DNA of 64,000 nucleotides from Nakamurella alba (GTDB lineage: Bacteria > Actinomycetota > Actinomycetes > Mycobacteriales > Nakamurellaceae). The DNA lies in assembly GCF_009707545.1 (NCBI RefSeq), contig NZ_WLYK01000008.1, positions 124,001 through 188,000 of the forward strand, written 5' to 3'. Position numbers and translations under genes: made by a program. Position 1 is the stretch's first letter. The number at the start of each line of letters is the position of its first letter. The notes beneath the pieces were generated by a model that was given only the letters and a program-made list of their open reading frames with translations, made no database searches and was not told where the DNA came from. Below, one piece after another: positions 1 to 9,067 of this stretch.

Positions 1-694
1 GCACGGTGCGCCGGCTGCTCTCACCGTCTCGGCGATCATCGCCGGGGTGATCGGGCTGGCCTGCGCCCTGCTGGTCCGGGATCCTCCGCGACCGCCGCGC
101 AAGGACGCCGAGCCGCACCTGACGGCGAACCCCTATCGGGGCAGCAGCATGCTGTGGCGGATCCACGGCGTCTCGGTGCTGCTGGTCATGCCGCAGTTCG
201 TCGCCTGGTCCTTCGCGCTGGTCTGGCTCACCACGGAGCGGGGCTGGTCGACCGCCGCGGCGGGGGTGCTCGTCACCGTGACCCAGGTGCTCGGGGCGAT
301 CGGCCGGCTGGTGGTCGGGGCGTGGTCGGACCGGGTGCGCAGCCGGATGCGGCCGCTGCGGTGGGTGGCGCTCGGCGTCTCGGCCTCGATGCTGCTGCTC
401 GCGGTCACCGACGTCATCGGGACGCCGGTCGCGGTGGTGGTGCTGGTGATCGCCTCGGTGGTCAGCGCCGCACCCAACGGCCTCGCGTTCACCTCGGTTG
501 CCGAGATCGGCGGGCCCTTCTGGGCCGGCCGCGCGCTCGGTGTGCAGAACACCGCCCAGTTCCTGGCCGGCGCCGCGATCGTGCCGGTGGCCGGCGCCCT
601 GATCACCGGGATCGGGTACCCGTGGACCTTCGCGATCGTCGGTCTGGCCGCGCTGCTGGCCGCCCCGCTGGTGCCGAGGCGCGACACCCCCTGA
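1..694 (+). CDS. MFS transporter, C-terminal part (5' end outside window)
   Basis: The frame is open from base 2 to a TGA at 692-694, so about 230 residues of the C-terminal half are visible and the start lies upstream of the window. Several hydrophobic helices alternate with short basic loops. One loop after a helix, GRLVVGAWSDRVRSRMRP, has the G-x-x-x-D-R-x-x-R pattern of the conserved major-facilitator cytoplasmic loop. The protein ends in a short charged tail (PRRDTP). It should be an inner-membrane secondary transporter, but the substrate cannot be told from this half. It converges on the next gene with a 35-bp gap. Confidence 0.85.
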   Translation, partial: HGAPAALTVSAIIAGVIGLACALLVRDPPRPPRKDAEPHLTANPYRGSSMLWRIHGVSVLLVMPQFVAWSFALVWLTTERGWSTAAAGVLVTVTQVLGAIGRLVVGAWSDRVRSRMRPLRWVALGVSASMLLLAVTDVIGTPVAVVVLVIASVVSAAPNGLAFTSVAEIGGPFWAGRALGVQNTAQFLAGAAIVPVAGALITGIGYPWTFAIVGLAALLAAPLVPRRDTP

Positions 695-729
695 GCCGCA
701 GGCGGTTCACCGCTGAGCCATCGGCGGCG

Positions 730-1614
730 TCACCGCAGTGGCGGCGGCGCGGTGCCCCAGTCGATGACCGAGTCGATGAGCAGCCGCCCGCCGGCGGCCT
801 CCAGCGAGCAGGTTTCCAGGTAGACGAGGTATCCGGCGTCGCCCCCGGTGCTGTTGCCGGCGCCCTGGAGCTGGTAGCCGACGGCCACCCGGAGACTCCC
901 GGCGTAGGTCGGGTCGCCGCTGCCCGCGACGGCGGCCGCCCGCCCGGCACAGGAGGTCAACGCCTCGGCAGAGGGCGCGACCGGCGCCGGCCGGTCGCCG
1001 GCCACCCGCACCATCCTGGCCGAGAGGAACTCTCCCGCATGGGGTTCCGTGCACCCGGTGACACCGGACGGTGCGCCGGAGAAGCGGTAGCACCAGCGCA
1101 GCACAGCGGGCCGCCGCTCGGTGCGGCCCAGCGACAGCATCGATCCCTGGTACTCGCCGATCGGCCGGTGGCCGATCAGCGGCCGCACCAGGCAGGCGGT
1201 CCAGGACCAGCCCGGGATCATCTCGCCCGCCGGGCCGGACACCAGCGTGCTCGTCCAGGACAGCGGCGGGGGAGTCCATCCACTGGTGCCCCGGTCGACG
1301 GCCTCGCTGATCTGTCGCTGCACCCCGACGAACTCGGCGGCGGCCGCCTGGCAGACGGAGTAGGGGTCGCCCTCCGGGGTGGTGCCGGTGGCAGCGGACC
1401 AGGCCAGCACGACGTCCGCCGAGTGCGGCTCCGAGCAGGCGACGAGGACGACCCGGCCGGGATGCTGCTGCACGCAGGCACCGGGTGGTGGTGGCGGCGG
1501 CACCGGCCCGCGGACCGCGTCGCCGCCCCGCCCCGGACCGAGGTAGAGGGCGCTGACCAGCATGCCGACCACGGTCAGGCCGACCAGCCACCATCCCGCA
1601 ACCCTGCGGTCCAT
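730..1614 (-). CDS. Septum-formation-type membrane-anchored protein
   Basis: The product has 294 residues. A single N-terminal transmembrane helix (about residues 8-26, after a short basic MDRR start) anchors a secreted domain with a Pro-rich linker. The extracellular part contains two repeats of a Cys-x-EPH signature: VACSEPHSADV near residue 60 and VTGCTEPHAGEF near 190. Further cysteines are spaced as in the actinobacterial 'septum formation' family, which is known only from association with cell division and often occurs as kinase-linked or stand-alone exported proteins. The role here is inferred from the family. It is a single gene between convergent MFS and co-directional udgB. Confidence 0.6.
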   Translation of the reverse strand: MDRRVAGWWLVGLTVVGMLVSALYLGPGRGGDAVRGPVPPPPPPGACVQQHPGRVVLVACSEPHSADVVLAWSAATGTTPEGDPYSVCQAAAAEFVGVQRQISEAVDRGTSGWTPPPLSWTSTLVSGPAGEMIPGWSWTACLVRPLIGHRPIGEYQGSMLSLGRTERRPAVLRWCYRFSGAPSGVTGCTEPHAGEFLSARMVRVAGDRPAPVAPSAEALTSCAGRAAAVAGSGDPTYAGSLRVAVGYQLQGAGNSTGGDAGYLVYLETCSLEAAGGRLLIDSVIDWGTAPPPLR

Positions 1615-1660
1615 CGCCCGATCCTAGAACTGCGAGGACCGCCGCGACAGTGCCGGAACG

Positions 1661-2326
1661 CTACCGGAGCAGCGCGCGGACCTGCGTGAACACCTCGTCG
1701 AGCATGGCCGGGGTGAGCCGTCCGGTGAAGGTGTTCTGCTGGCTGACGTGGTAGCTGCCGACCAGGTGCACCGGGCTGCCGGTCGGGGAGCGCAGCTCGG
1801 TGACGGCGCCGTGGCCGAAGACCGGGCGTGGGCGGGGCACCTGCCAACCGAGCGACTGCAGGGTGGTCGCCGTGGTGGTCCAACCGAAGGCGCCGAGGGT
1901 GACGATCACCTGCAGTCGCGGGCCGAGGACCCGGAGCTCCTCGACCAGGTACGGGCGGCAGTGGTCGCGCTCCGACGGCAACGGCCTGTTGTCCGGTGGT
2001 GCGCAGTGCACCGGCGCGGTGATGCGCAGGTCGTCCAACTGCATGCCGTCGTCGGCGGACACGGAGGCCGCCTGCGAGGCGAACCCGGCGCGGTGCAGCG
2101 CCGCGAACAGCACGTCGCCGCTGCGGTCACCGGTGAACATCCGGCCGGTCCGGTTGGCGCCGTGCGCGGCCGGGGCCAGCCCGACCACCAGCACCCGGGC
2201 ATCGGCGGGGCCGAAGCCGGGAACCGCACGACCCCAGTAGGTCTGGTCCCGATAGGCGGCGCGGCGTTCGCCGGCCACCTGCTCCCGCCAGGCGACCAGC
2301 CGCGGGCAGCGCCGGCAGCCGGTCAC
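1661..2326 (-). CDS. udgB: Type-5 uracil-DNA glycosylase (UdgB)
   Basis: The product has 221 residues. Family-5 UDGs excise uracil, and some other deaminated bases, from DNA. An N-terminal Cys pair (GCRRCPRLVAWRE), with more cysteines downstream (HCAPP, DHCRPYL), gives the four-Cys iron-sulfur pattern of the family. The active-site segment GLAPAAHGANRTGRMFTGD and the late SYHVSQQNT segment also match. Known UdgB proteins are usually longer at the N-terminus. The reading frame stays open upstream of the GTG used here and encodes ALARLDAR, which resembles family sequence, so the true start may lie further upstream and overlap the acyl-CoA dehydrogenase end. Confidence 0.88.
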   Translation of the reverse strand: MTGCRRCPRLVAWREQVAGERRAAYRDQTYWGRAVPGFGPADARVLVVGLAPAAHGANRTGRMFTGDRSGDVLFAALHRAGFASQAASVSADDGMQLDDLRITAPVHCAPPDNRPLPSERDHCRPYLVEELRVLGPRLQVIVTLGAFGWTTTATTLQSLGWQVPRPRPVFGHGAVTELRSPTGSPVHLVGSYHVSQQNTFTGRLTPAMLDEVFTQVRALLR

Positions 2327-2379
2327 CCTGGCGTCCAGTCGCGCCAGGGCAACCGCGGGATCCCTCGTCGGGCGTCCGC

Positions 2380-4230
2380 TCAGAACGCGCCTTCCGGGAT
2401 CTCCATCAGCGAGCCGTCGGCCGCCTCGATCGTGGCGCGGCGGGTGCTCAGCTCCGGCAGCATGTTGCGCGAGAACCAGTGTGCGACAGCCAGTTTGCCG
2501 GTGTAGAAGGGGATGTCCTTCTCGCTCACGCCGCCGTCGAGGGCGGCCTGGGCGACGGTCGCCTGGCGCAGCAGCAGATAGCCGATCAGTACGTCACCGG
2601 CGCTCATCAGCAGGGTGACCGCGTGCTCGCCGATCTTGTACAGCGAGGCCGGGTCCTGCATGGCGGCCATCGCGTAGCCACCGAGGGTGGTGACCATGCC
2701 CTGCAGGTCGGTCAGCGCGGTCTGCAGTGCGGCCAGTTCCTCCTTGAGCCGGCTGCCATCGGTGACCTGGGTCTTCAGGAAACCGGCGATCTCGGCGGCG
2801 ACGACGCCGAGCGCCTGCCCACCGTCCTTGACGATCTTGCGGAAGAAGAAGTCCTGGGCCTGGATCGCCGTGGTGCCCTCGTACAGGGTGTCGATCTTGG
2901 CGTCCCGGATGTACTGCTCGATCGGGTAGTCCTGGGTGTAGCCGGACCCGCCGAAGGTCTGCAGCGACAGCGCGAGGTTCTCGTAGGCGCGCTCCGAGCC
3001 GACACCCTTGACGATCGGCAGCAGCAGGTCGTTGACCTTCTTCGTCAGCGCGAGATCGATGCCCTCGCCGGGATCCCCGGACGCGATGCGGTCCTGCCAG
3101 CTGCCCGTGTACAGGTAGGTGGCGCGCAGTCCCTCGGCATAGGCCTTCTGCCGCATGAGGATCCGCCGTACGTCCGGGTGGTGGATGATCGTCACCCGCG
3201 GCGCGCTCTTGTCCGTGGACCGGGTCAGGTCGGCGCCCTGCACCCGCTCCTTCGCGTACTCGAGGGCGTGCAGGTAGCCGGTGGACAGGGTGGCGATGGC
3301 CTTGGTGCCCACCATCATCCGGGCGTACTCGATGATGTGGAACATCTGCGCGATGCCGTCGTGCACCTCGCCGACCAGGTGGCCGACGGCCGGGGTGCCG
3401 TGCAGTCCGAACGACAGCTCGCAGGTGGACGAGACCTTCAGGCCCATCTTGTGTTCCACGCCGGTGACGAACACGCCGTTGCGCTCGCCGAGCTCGCCGG
3501 TCTCGCCGTCGAAGTGGAACTTCGGCACCACGAACAGGCTCAGACCCTTGGTGCCGGAACGGCTCTCGACCCCGGGGCCCTCGGGGCGGGCGAGCACCAG
3601 GTGCACGATGTTCTCGGTCATGTCCTGGTCGCCGGAGGTGATGAACCGCTTGACACCTTCCAGGCGCCAGCTGCCGTCCTCCTGCAGCACGGCCTTGGTG
3701 CGGCCGGCGCCGACGTCGGACCCGGCGTCCGGCTCGGTGAGCACCATGGTGGAGCCCCAGAGCTTCTCGATCATGATCTGTGCCCAGCGCTGCTGCTCCG
3801 GGGTGCCCAGCGCGTGCAGCACCTGGGCGAAGTTCGGGCCGGCGGCGTACATGAAGACCGCCGGGTTGGCGCCGAGGATCAGCTCCGCGGCGGCCCAGCG
3901 CAGCGACGGCGGGGCGCCGTAACCACCGAGCGCGACCGGCAGCTCGAGACGCCACCAGTCGCCGTCCATCACCGCGGCGAAGGACTTCTTGAACGACTCG
4001 GGCACGGTGACCGAGTGGGTCTGCGGGTCGAAGACGGGCGGGTGGCGGTCGGCGTCGGCGAAGCTCTCCGCGATCGGCCCGGAGGCCACCTTCTCCAACT
4101 CGGACAGCACGCCGCGCGCGGTGTCCGGGTCCATCTCCTCGAAGGGAGCGGTGCCCATCCGGGCTCCGGCGCCGAAGACCTCGAACAGGTTGAACTCGAG
4201 ATCGCGCAGGTTCGAACGGTAGTGACCCAT
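2380..4230 (-). CDS. FadE5-like acyl-CoA dehydrogenase
   Basis: The product has 616 residues and is a long-type acyl-CoA dehydrogenase with the extra C-terminal domain seen in mycobacterial FadE5. It would make the first, FAD-dependent step of beta-oxidation, passing electrons to ETF. Visible motifs are [13 protein letters not shown] (FAD/substrate loop), [10 protein letters not shown], and [29 protein letters not shown], which carries the catalytic Glu of YEGT. The frame is open 93 bases further upstream, but the ATG at 4230 follows a good GAAGGAG site 7 bases away and begins MGHYRSN, so I start there. It is divergent from the polymerase gene. EtfD, its likely electron outlet, is encoded 8 kb away. 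Confidence 0.93.
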   Translation of the reverse strand: MGHYRSNLRDLEFNLFEVFGAGARMGTAPFEEMDPDTARGVLSELEKVASGPIAESFADADRHPPVFDPQTHSVTVPESFKKSFAAVMDGDWWRLELPVALGGYGAPPSLRWAAAELILGANPAVFMYAAGPNFAQVLHALGTPEQQRWAQIMIEKLWGSTMVLTEPDAGSDVGAGRTKAVLQEDGSWRLEGVKRFITSGDQDMTENIVHLVLARPEGPGVESRSGTKGLSLFVVPKFHFDGETGELGERNGVFVTGVEHKMGLKVSSTCELSFGLHGTPAVGHLVGEVHDGIAQMFHIIEYARMMVGTKAIATLSTGYLHALEYAKERVQGADLTRSTDKSAPRVTIIHHPDVRRILMRQKAYAEGLRATYLYTGSWQDRIASGDPGEGIDLALTKKVNDLLLPIVKGVGSERAYENLALSLQTFGGSGYTQDYPIEQYIRDAKIDTLYEGTTAIQAQDFFFRKIVKDGGQALGVVAAEIAGFLKTQVTDGSRLKEELAALQTALTDLQGMVTTLGGYAMAAMQDPASLYKIGEHAVTLLMSAGDVLIGYLLLRQATVAQAALDGGVSEKDIPFYTGKLAVAHWFSRNMLPELSTRRATIEAADGSLMEIPEGAF

Positions 4231-4276
4231 GACGTGTGCTCCTTCGGACGGGGACGGCGGCCCGGCCGGCGGCAAG

Positions 4277-4315
4277 TTACCCACCGGTAGACCCAGGTTA
4301 TTACTCGTCGGTAAC
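4277..4315. promoter_or_regulatory. Tandem operator-like boxes in the fadE/polymerase divergent promoter
   Basis: Two copies of TTACYCRYCGGTA start 24 bases apart: TTACCCACCGGTAGA at 4277 and TTACTCGTCGGTAAC at 4301. The second is an imperfect palindrome (TTACTCG/TCGGTAA). They sit 45-90 bases upstream of the FadE5-like start codon, inside a 175-bp divergent gap. Such boxes are typical of TetR-family lipid regulators, but no regulator gene is adjacent, so the binding protein is unknown. Confidence 0.5.
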
Positions 4316-4405
4316 TTCGGCAACGTCCCTGGTCGGGTGATACGCGACCGTGACCCTCGCCGGGATCAGACCGGAGCTGTCGGTGGCATCGGCGAGGATG
4401 GGCCG

Positions 4406-6085
4406 GTGTTGTGCGCGCTCGCTCCCTCCGGTGCCGGCTGGGTGGCGCGGGCCCTGGACGATGCCGGCACGCCGACGGGGCCGGTGACCGTTCTTCCCGA
4501 CCGGGCGGCGCTGCAGGAGTTCGCCGCGTCGACCGCCCCGGGTGTCCGCTGGCTGTGGGACGCGACGACGTCGGTCTACCCGCCACTGTTGGCCGCCGGG
4601 ATCCGGGTGGACCGGGTGCACGACGTCACCCTGACCGAGCGGATCCTGCTGGGCCGGGAGTCGCGGCACGCCGAACCCTCCGCTGCCGCGGCGGTGTACG
4701 CGCGTCGGCACGGATTGCCGGTGCCCGACGATCCGGTCGCAGAGGTGGCACCGGCGGTCGAACCGGGCCTGTTCATGGCCGAGCCGTCCGCGCCGTCGCG
4801 TCCGGAAGCCGACTGGGATCCGCTCGACGTGCTGGCCGAGGCGTTCCGGAGTCAGGCAGAACGCTCGGCCGGGGAGAATGCACTGCGACTGCTGATCGCC
4901 GCCGAGTCGGCGTCGGCGCTGGCGGCGGCGGAGATGGGCGCGGCCGGACTGCCGTTACGGGCATCGGTGCACGACCGGCAGCTGACGGACCTGCTGGGTG
5001 CCCGGCCGCCGGCCGGGGTGCGGCCGCCGAAGCTCGCGCAGTTGGCCGCCGGCATCACGGAGGCGTTCGGCTACCCGGTGAACCCGGACTCGGCGGTGGA
5101 CCTGCGATCGGCCTTCCAGCGGGCGGGTTTCGACATCTCGACCACCCGGTCATGGGTGATCAAGGATCTCGACCACCCCGCGGTGCCGGAGGTGCTCGAG
5201 TACAAGGAGCTCTCCCGGCTCTTCACCGCCAACGGCTGGAACTGGCTCGACGAGTGGGTGCGCGGGGATCGCTTCCACGCCGAGTACCTGCCGGGCGGCG
5301 TGGTCACCGGCCGTTGGGCGGCCCGTGGCGGTGGCGGCCTGCAGATCCCGAAGTTGGCCCGGCGGGCGGTACTGGCCGAACCTGGTCACGTGTTCGTCGC
5401 CGCCGATGCTGCACAGCTGGAACCCCGTGTGCTGGCAGCGATCTCCGGCGACCCCGCGCTCCTCGCGGTGTCCGCCGACGAGGATCTCTACACGGCGCTG
5501 GCCGACGACGGGTTCGGCGGCGACCGCGCGCACGCCAAGGTTGCGATGCTCGGCGCGATGTACGGGGCGACCACCGGCGAGTCGGGCCGGCTGCTGCCGG
5601 TGCTGCGCAGGCGGTACCCGGTCGCGATGGCCACGGTGGAGCAGGCCGCCCACCGCGGCGAGCAGGGCGGGGTGGTCCGTTCGGTGCTGGGGCGCACCAG
5701 CCCGCCGCCGAGCGCCTCCTGGCGGGCGACCGTGCTGGCCGGGTCGCTGCCGGACGCCGGGCGGGGTGAGCAGGCCCGGGCCCGTGAGGTGGCGCGGGCC
5801 TGGGGGCGGTTCACCCGGAACTTCGTGGTGCAGGGCTCGGCCGCCGATTGGGCCGCGGTATGGCTGTCCGGCGTGCGCCGGGAGATCGCCGCGGTACCCG
5901 GTGCGGAGCTGGTGTTCTTCCAGCACGACGAGCTGCTGGTGCACGTCCCGGCCGGGTCGGCGGACGTGGTGGCCGAGCTGGTGGTCGGCGCGGCCGACGA
6001 GGCGAAGCGGTTGGTCTTCCCCGGGTCGCCGGTGTCCACCCCGGTCCGGCCGGTCGTCGTGGAGTGCTACGCCGACGCGAAATGA
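4406..6085 (+). CDS. PolA-like DNA polymerase (annotated in relatives as 3'-5' exonuclease/polymerase)
   Basis: About 559 residues from a GTG with an upstream GAGGATGG. Homologues begin close to this point; the longer open frame to 4229 crosses the divergent promoter and is disfavoured. The C-terminal half is a family-A polymerase palm and fingers. Motif A is DAAQLEPRVLAAISGD, where E. coli Pol I has DYSQIELR. Motif B is the segment around HAKVAMLGAMYG, and motif C is QHDELLVH. The N-terminal half resembles a degenerate DnaQ-like exonuclease fold without clear catalytic acidic residues. This is a short second polymerase found in actinobacteria alongside true PolA. Its job is probably repair, which is inference. 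Confidence 0.82.
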   Translation: MLCALAPSGAGWVARALDDAGTPTGPVTVLPDRAALQEFAASTAPGVRWLWDATTSVYPPLLAAGIRVDRVHDVTLTERILLGRESRHAEPSAAAAVYARRHGLPVPDDPVAEVAPAVEPGLFMAEPSAPSRPEADWDPLDVLAEAFRSQAERSAGENALRLLIAAESASALAAAEMGAAGLPLRASVHDRQLTDLLGARPPAGVRPPKLAQLAAGITEAFGYPVNPDSAVDLRSAFQRAGFDISTTRSWVIKDLDHPAVPEVLEYKELSRLFTANGWNWLDEWVRGDRFHAEYLPGGVVTGRWAARGGGGLQIPKLARRAVLAEPGHVFVAADAAQLEPRVLAAISGDPALLAVSADEDLYTALADDGFGGDRAHAKVAMLGAMYGATTGESGRLLPVLRRRYPVAMATVEQAAHRGEQGGVVRSVLGRTSPPPSASWRATVLAGSLPDAGRGEQARAREVARAWGRFTRNFVVQGSAADWAAVWLSGVRREIAAVPGAELVFFQHDELLVHVPAGSADVVAELVVGAADEAKRLVFPGSPVSTPVRPVVVECYADAK

Positions 6086-6107
6086 CCCGGTGCGGCAGGC
6101 TGTGACG

Positions 6108-6551
6108 ATGCCGACGCTGCCGATCGAGATCTGCCGGGAACGGTTCGCCGACGCCCAGGTCGCCCGGCTCGCGACGGTCCGACCCGATGGGACACCGCAC
6201 CAGGTCCCGGTGACGTTCGCCCTGCCGCGACCGGATCTGATCGTCTACGCGATCGACCACAAGCCCAAGTCCACGACCCACCTGCGCCGGCTGGACAACA
6301 TCCGGGCGCAGCCGGCCTCCAGCTTCCTGGTGGACGTCTACGACGACGACTGGTCCCGGCTCTGGTGGGTGCGCGTCGATGGCCGGTCCGAGGTGCTGCC
6401 GGACGGTGCGCTGCGGACTGCATCGATCGACGCGCTGTCCGTGAAGTACCGGCAGTACCGCGAGGTGGTGCCGGACGGTGTGGTGGTCGGTACCCGGATC
6501 ACGGGATGGAGCGGCTGGGCGTTCTCGGCACCGACCGGCTCAGGCGGGTAG
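6108..6551 (+). CDS. PPOX-class F420-dependent oxidoreductase-like protein
   Basis: About 147 residues. It has the split-barrel flavin/F420-binding fold of the pyridoxamine-oxidase superfamily: ARLATVRPDGTPHQVPVTF near residue 18, KPKSTTHLRRLDNIRAQP as the phosphate-contact strand, and a C-terminal GWSGWAF. This matches the actinobacterial F420-type subgroup; the substrate is unknown. Three in-frame starts are possible (GTG 6090, GTG 6102, ATG 6108) and none has a strong ribosome site. Its 3' end overlaps the convergent DUF402 gene by 12 bases. Confidence 0.75.
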   Translation: MPTLPIEICRERFADAQVARLATVRPDGTPHQVPVTFALPRPDLIVYAIDHKPKSTTHLRRLDNIRAQPASSFLVDVYDDDWSRLWWVRVDGRSEVLPDGALRTASIDALSVKYRQYREVVPDGVVVGTRITGWSGWAFSAPTGSGG

Positions 6552-7181
6552 TTCCCCGCCGAGTTCGACGTCCGTCGGGAGCTGCGGCAGTGGCCAGTCC
6601 GGATCCGGCCGGAAGTCGAGATGGCTGCCGTCGAAGGGGAACTCGTTGCGCTGTGCCTGTTCGATCCGGCGCCGGCCCTCGAGCCGCAGGGCCGCCAGCT
6701 GTGGCCCGTCGAGCCGGCCGACGGCCACCGCGGCCGCCGCCTCGTCCTCGTCCTTCCACTGCGCGGTCCGGTCCGGCAGCACCAGGACGTCCAGGATGCC
6801 GTCGGCCCGGTCGACCGTGGTGGCGGTCCGCCCGTGCGGTTCTTCGAGATTGACGTACCAGCCGAGGAATTCGCTGTCGGCATCCCAGAACCACCACACC
6901 GAGCTGGGCACGCCCTCCTCGATCAGTCGGAGAGTGCTGGTGCCGCGCCAGATGTCGCGGGTACGGCGGCGTGGGACGGCGAACCGCTGGGCGAGCGGCA
7001 CCTCCCGCAGGCCGCGCCCGTCCGCCGCGGCGCCGGTGATCATCGGTGTGCCGGGCGGGTTCCAGCCGAGCAGCGACGAGCCGTCGTCGGCGACCACCCG
7101 GAGCGGGATCATGCTGCGCCAACTGCGGTCGGCACGGACGAACCGCAGTTGGACGGTGCTGCCGACGGGCCAGGGCTCCAC
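6540..7181 (-). CDS. DUF402 domain protein
   Basis: The product has 213 residues. The middle of the protein carries the DUF402 pattern: IEEGVPSSVWWFWDADSEFLGWYVNLEEP, then a D-G-I-L-D-V-L-V stretch and KDEDE. This fold includes Staphylococcus Ntdp nucleotide phosphatases and FAU-1-like RNA-binding proteins. The acidic cluster (DEDE near residue 143) would be consistent with metal binding, but function is not proven for this branch. No signal peptide or membrane helix is visible. It is soluble and encoded alone, tail-to-tail with the PPOX gene. Confidence 0.7.
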   Translation of the reverse strand: MEPWPVGSTVQLRFVRADRSWRSMIPLRVVADDGSSLLGWNPPGTPMITGAAADGRGLREVPLAQRFAVPRRRTRDIWRGTSTLRLIEEGVPSSVWWFWDADSEFLGWYVNLEEPHGRTATTVDRADGILDVLVLPDRTAQWKDEDEAAAAVAVGRLDGPQLAALRLEGRRRIEQAQRNEFPFDGSHLDFRPDPDWPLPQLPTDVELGGELPA

Positions 7182-7202
7182 GCCTGCGGACGCTACCTGC
7201 AG

Positions 7203-8117
7203 TCAGCGGGCGATCGTCCGCCGGTGCACCTGCTGCGCCGTCCAGGTCCGGAAGTCGACCGGGGCGCGGCCGAGCAGTGCGGTGGTGCGCTGCAGTTCCT
7301 TCGCGCTGGTGCCGGCCGAGACCTTGGACAGCAGCCGGTAGGAGTTCCGCCAGTCCTGCCCCTTCTTGCCGCCGGCCAGCCGGCGGTCTGCGGCCTGGGC
7401 CCAGGCCTGCGGGTCGTTACCGGTGTAGGTCACCGGATGTCCGAGTGCCTCCGACCAGATCGCCGCGGACTGCTCGCCGGTCAGCGACTCGGGACCACAG
7501 ATGTTCACCGTGCCCGTCATGGCCGCCGGATCGAGCAGTGCGCGGGCCGCGACCGCGCCGATGTCGGACGCGGCGATCCGGTTGACCCGCTTGAGCGGGG
7601 TCGGGAAGGTACCGGCCGCGATGTCCTCGACGAAGGTCAGGTCGTTGTCCATGAAGTTGGACGGGGAGATGAGAACGGCGTCCGGGCAGCTCTTCTCGAT
7701 CATCGTTCCGATGGCGAGCTTGGGCCGGTACGGCTTCATGATGACCTTGAAGAACTGCATCATCAGCTTCCCGCCGAGAGTCCTGGTGGACACGTGCACA
7801 CCGGCGAACACGATGCGGACACCCTGCCGACGGGTCTCGTCGACGAACAGCTGCGCCATCTCCACCTCGGCGTCCTCGTGCGGGGAGACGTAGAACGCGG
7901 CGTCGACCCCGGTCAGCGCCCGCCGCACGGCCTCGCGATCGGTCAGGTCGCCGACCACTGCCTCGACCCCCACCGGTGCGGCGAACGGTCGCCGGGTGAG
8001 CACCCGGATCTGCAGACCGGGGGTGTTGCTGTCGAGCAGCGCCTGCAGCACGGCGCCGCCCATCGTGCCGGTGGCGCCGGTGACCAGGATGCGGCGCGGG
8101 TTCGTGGTGATGTCCAT
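7203..8117 (-). CDS. NmrA-like NAD(P)-binding protein
   Basis: About 304 residues from the ATG at 8117; the same frame is open much further upstream, but only as an antisense shadow of the arginase-like gene. It is an atypical short-chain dehydrogenase. The Rossmann motif ILVTGATGTMGG lies at the N-terminus, and EAVVGDLTDREAVRRAL is typical of the NmrA/isoflavone-reductase group. The usual Tyr-x-x-x-Lys catalytic pair is not evident, as in NmrA regulators that sense NAD(P). Substrate unknown. It lies downstream of the arginase-like gene on the same strand with a 53-bp gap. Confidence 0.8.
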   Translation of the reverse strand: MDITTNPRRILVTGATGTMGGAVLQALLDSNTPGLQIRVLTRRPFAAPVGVEAVVGDLTDREAVRRALTGVDAAFYVSPHEDAEVEMAQLFVDETRRQGVRIVFAGVHVSTRTLGGKLMMQFFKVIMKPYRPKLAIGTMIEKSCPDAVLISPSNFMDNDLTFVEDIAAGTFPTPLKRVNRIAASDIGAVAARALLDPAAMTGTVNICGPESLTGEQSAAIWSEALGHPVTYTGNDPQAWAQAADRRLAGGKKGQDWRNSYRLLSKVSAGTSAKELQRTTALLGRAPVDFRTWTAQQVHRRTIAR

Positions 8118-8170
8118 GCCACCAGCGTCGCCCGGCCCCCTTGTCGCGCCCTTGGCGCGGACTTGCCGGG

Positions 8171-8995
8171 TCAGGTCAGCAGCGGCGAGACCGCGTTTGC
8201 GATCCGGCGGGCTGCTGCGGCAGTGGCAGCGTCGTCCCCGGGGGCCGCCTCGAACTCGCCGACCTCGACGCCGACGACCTCGAGCGTCGCGAGAGCGGTG
8301 AGTGCGTCGTGCAGGTCGTCGAGAGTCAACCCGCCGGGCACGCCATAGTCGGTCGGGACGATGCCGGGATCCAGGACGTCGCAGTCGATGTGGACGTACA
8401 CGGGACATCCGGCGCAGGCCGCGAGCAGTCGCTCGGTGAACGCCGGACCGGGCGCTACGAGCAACGGCGCGCCGGTGTCGATACGGGCCTGCTCCGGCGG
8501 ATCGATGTCCCGGGTGCCGGCCAGGATGCTGTTGCCGGGTGCGAGTCCGGCGCCGAAGCCGGAGACCCACCAGCCGAGCGGACCGCTCAGCGCCAGGCCG
8601 CCCAGGTACCCGGTGGTCGAGGTCTCCGGGGTGTTGATGTCCGCGTGCGCGTCGAACCAGATGACCACCGCGTCCGGCCGGTGCCGGGCCACCACCGGCA
8701 GCGTGGCCAGCGCGACGGCGCACCTGCTGAGGGCGATCACCGGCCGCGACCCGGCGGTCATCACCTCGTCGAGCTGCGCCTGCATCGCAGCGAGATCGGT
8801 GGCAGCGGAGGCGAGTTCCACCTCCCACCCGGTGCCGAGCGCGGGTCGCGGGACGCCGACGGCCGCCAGCGGGACACCCAGGCGATCGGCCAGTTCGCGG
8901 GCGAGCACCGGCGAGCCCTGCATCGCTCGGTCGTTGTGATCGCCCGCCCGGCCGGCGAAGTGCAGCAATGTCGTCGCAGTCGTCACCCGCACCAT
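8171..8995 (-). CDS. Arginase-fold protein with an altered first metal motif
   Basis: About 274 residues from ATG 8995, or from GTG 8986, which has GGCAGG upstream. Ureohydrolase motifs 2 and 3 are intact: VIWFDAHADINTPET (Asp115, His117, Asp119) and HIDCDVLDPG (Asp204, Asp206). A Glu near residue 244-247 is also present. The first motif, normally GGDHS, reads ALSRCAV, so the metal-binding His is replaced by Cys92 and the preceding Asp by Arg. Related 'arginase family proteins' with GGDC exist, so this is a known tendency taken further. Metal content and substrate (arginine, agmatine or formimidoyl compounds) cannot be assigned. Confidence 0.75.
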   Translation of the reverse strand: MVRVTTATTLLHFAGRAGDHNDRAMQGSPVLARELADRLGVPLAAVGVPRPALGTGWEVELASAATDLAAMQAQLDEVMTAGSRPVIALSRCAVALATLPVVARHRPDAVVIWFDAHADINTPETSTTGYLGGLALSGPLGWWVSGFGAGLAPGNSILAGTRDIDPPEQARIDTGAPLLVAPGPAFTERLLAACAGCPVYVHIDCDVLDPGIVPTDYGVPGGLTLDDLHDALTALATLEVVGVEVGEFEAAPGDDAATAAAARRIANAVSPLLT

Positions 8996-9067
8996 CCTGC
9001 CGTGCATCCCGGGAACGGCAAGGTCAGCAGAGGTGTCGCGGCTCAGGCCTGCGGGCACCGGAGACCC

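Noticed and set aside
2479..4290. Plus-strand open frame of 603 codons opposite the acyl-CoA dehydrogenase
   Set aside because: Repetitive GDG/LGQR-rich translation without domains; the minus-strand gene has full catalytic motifs.
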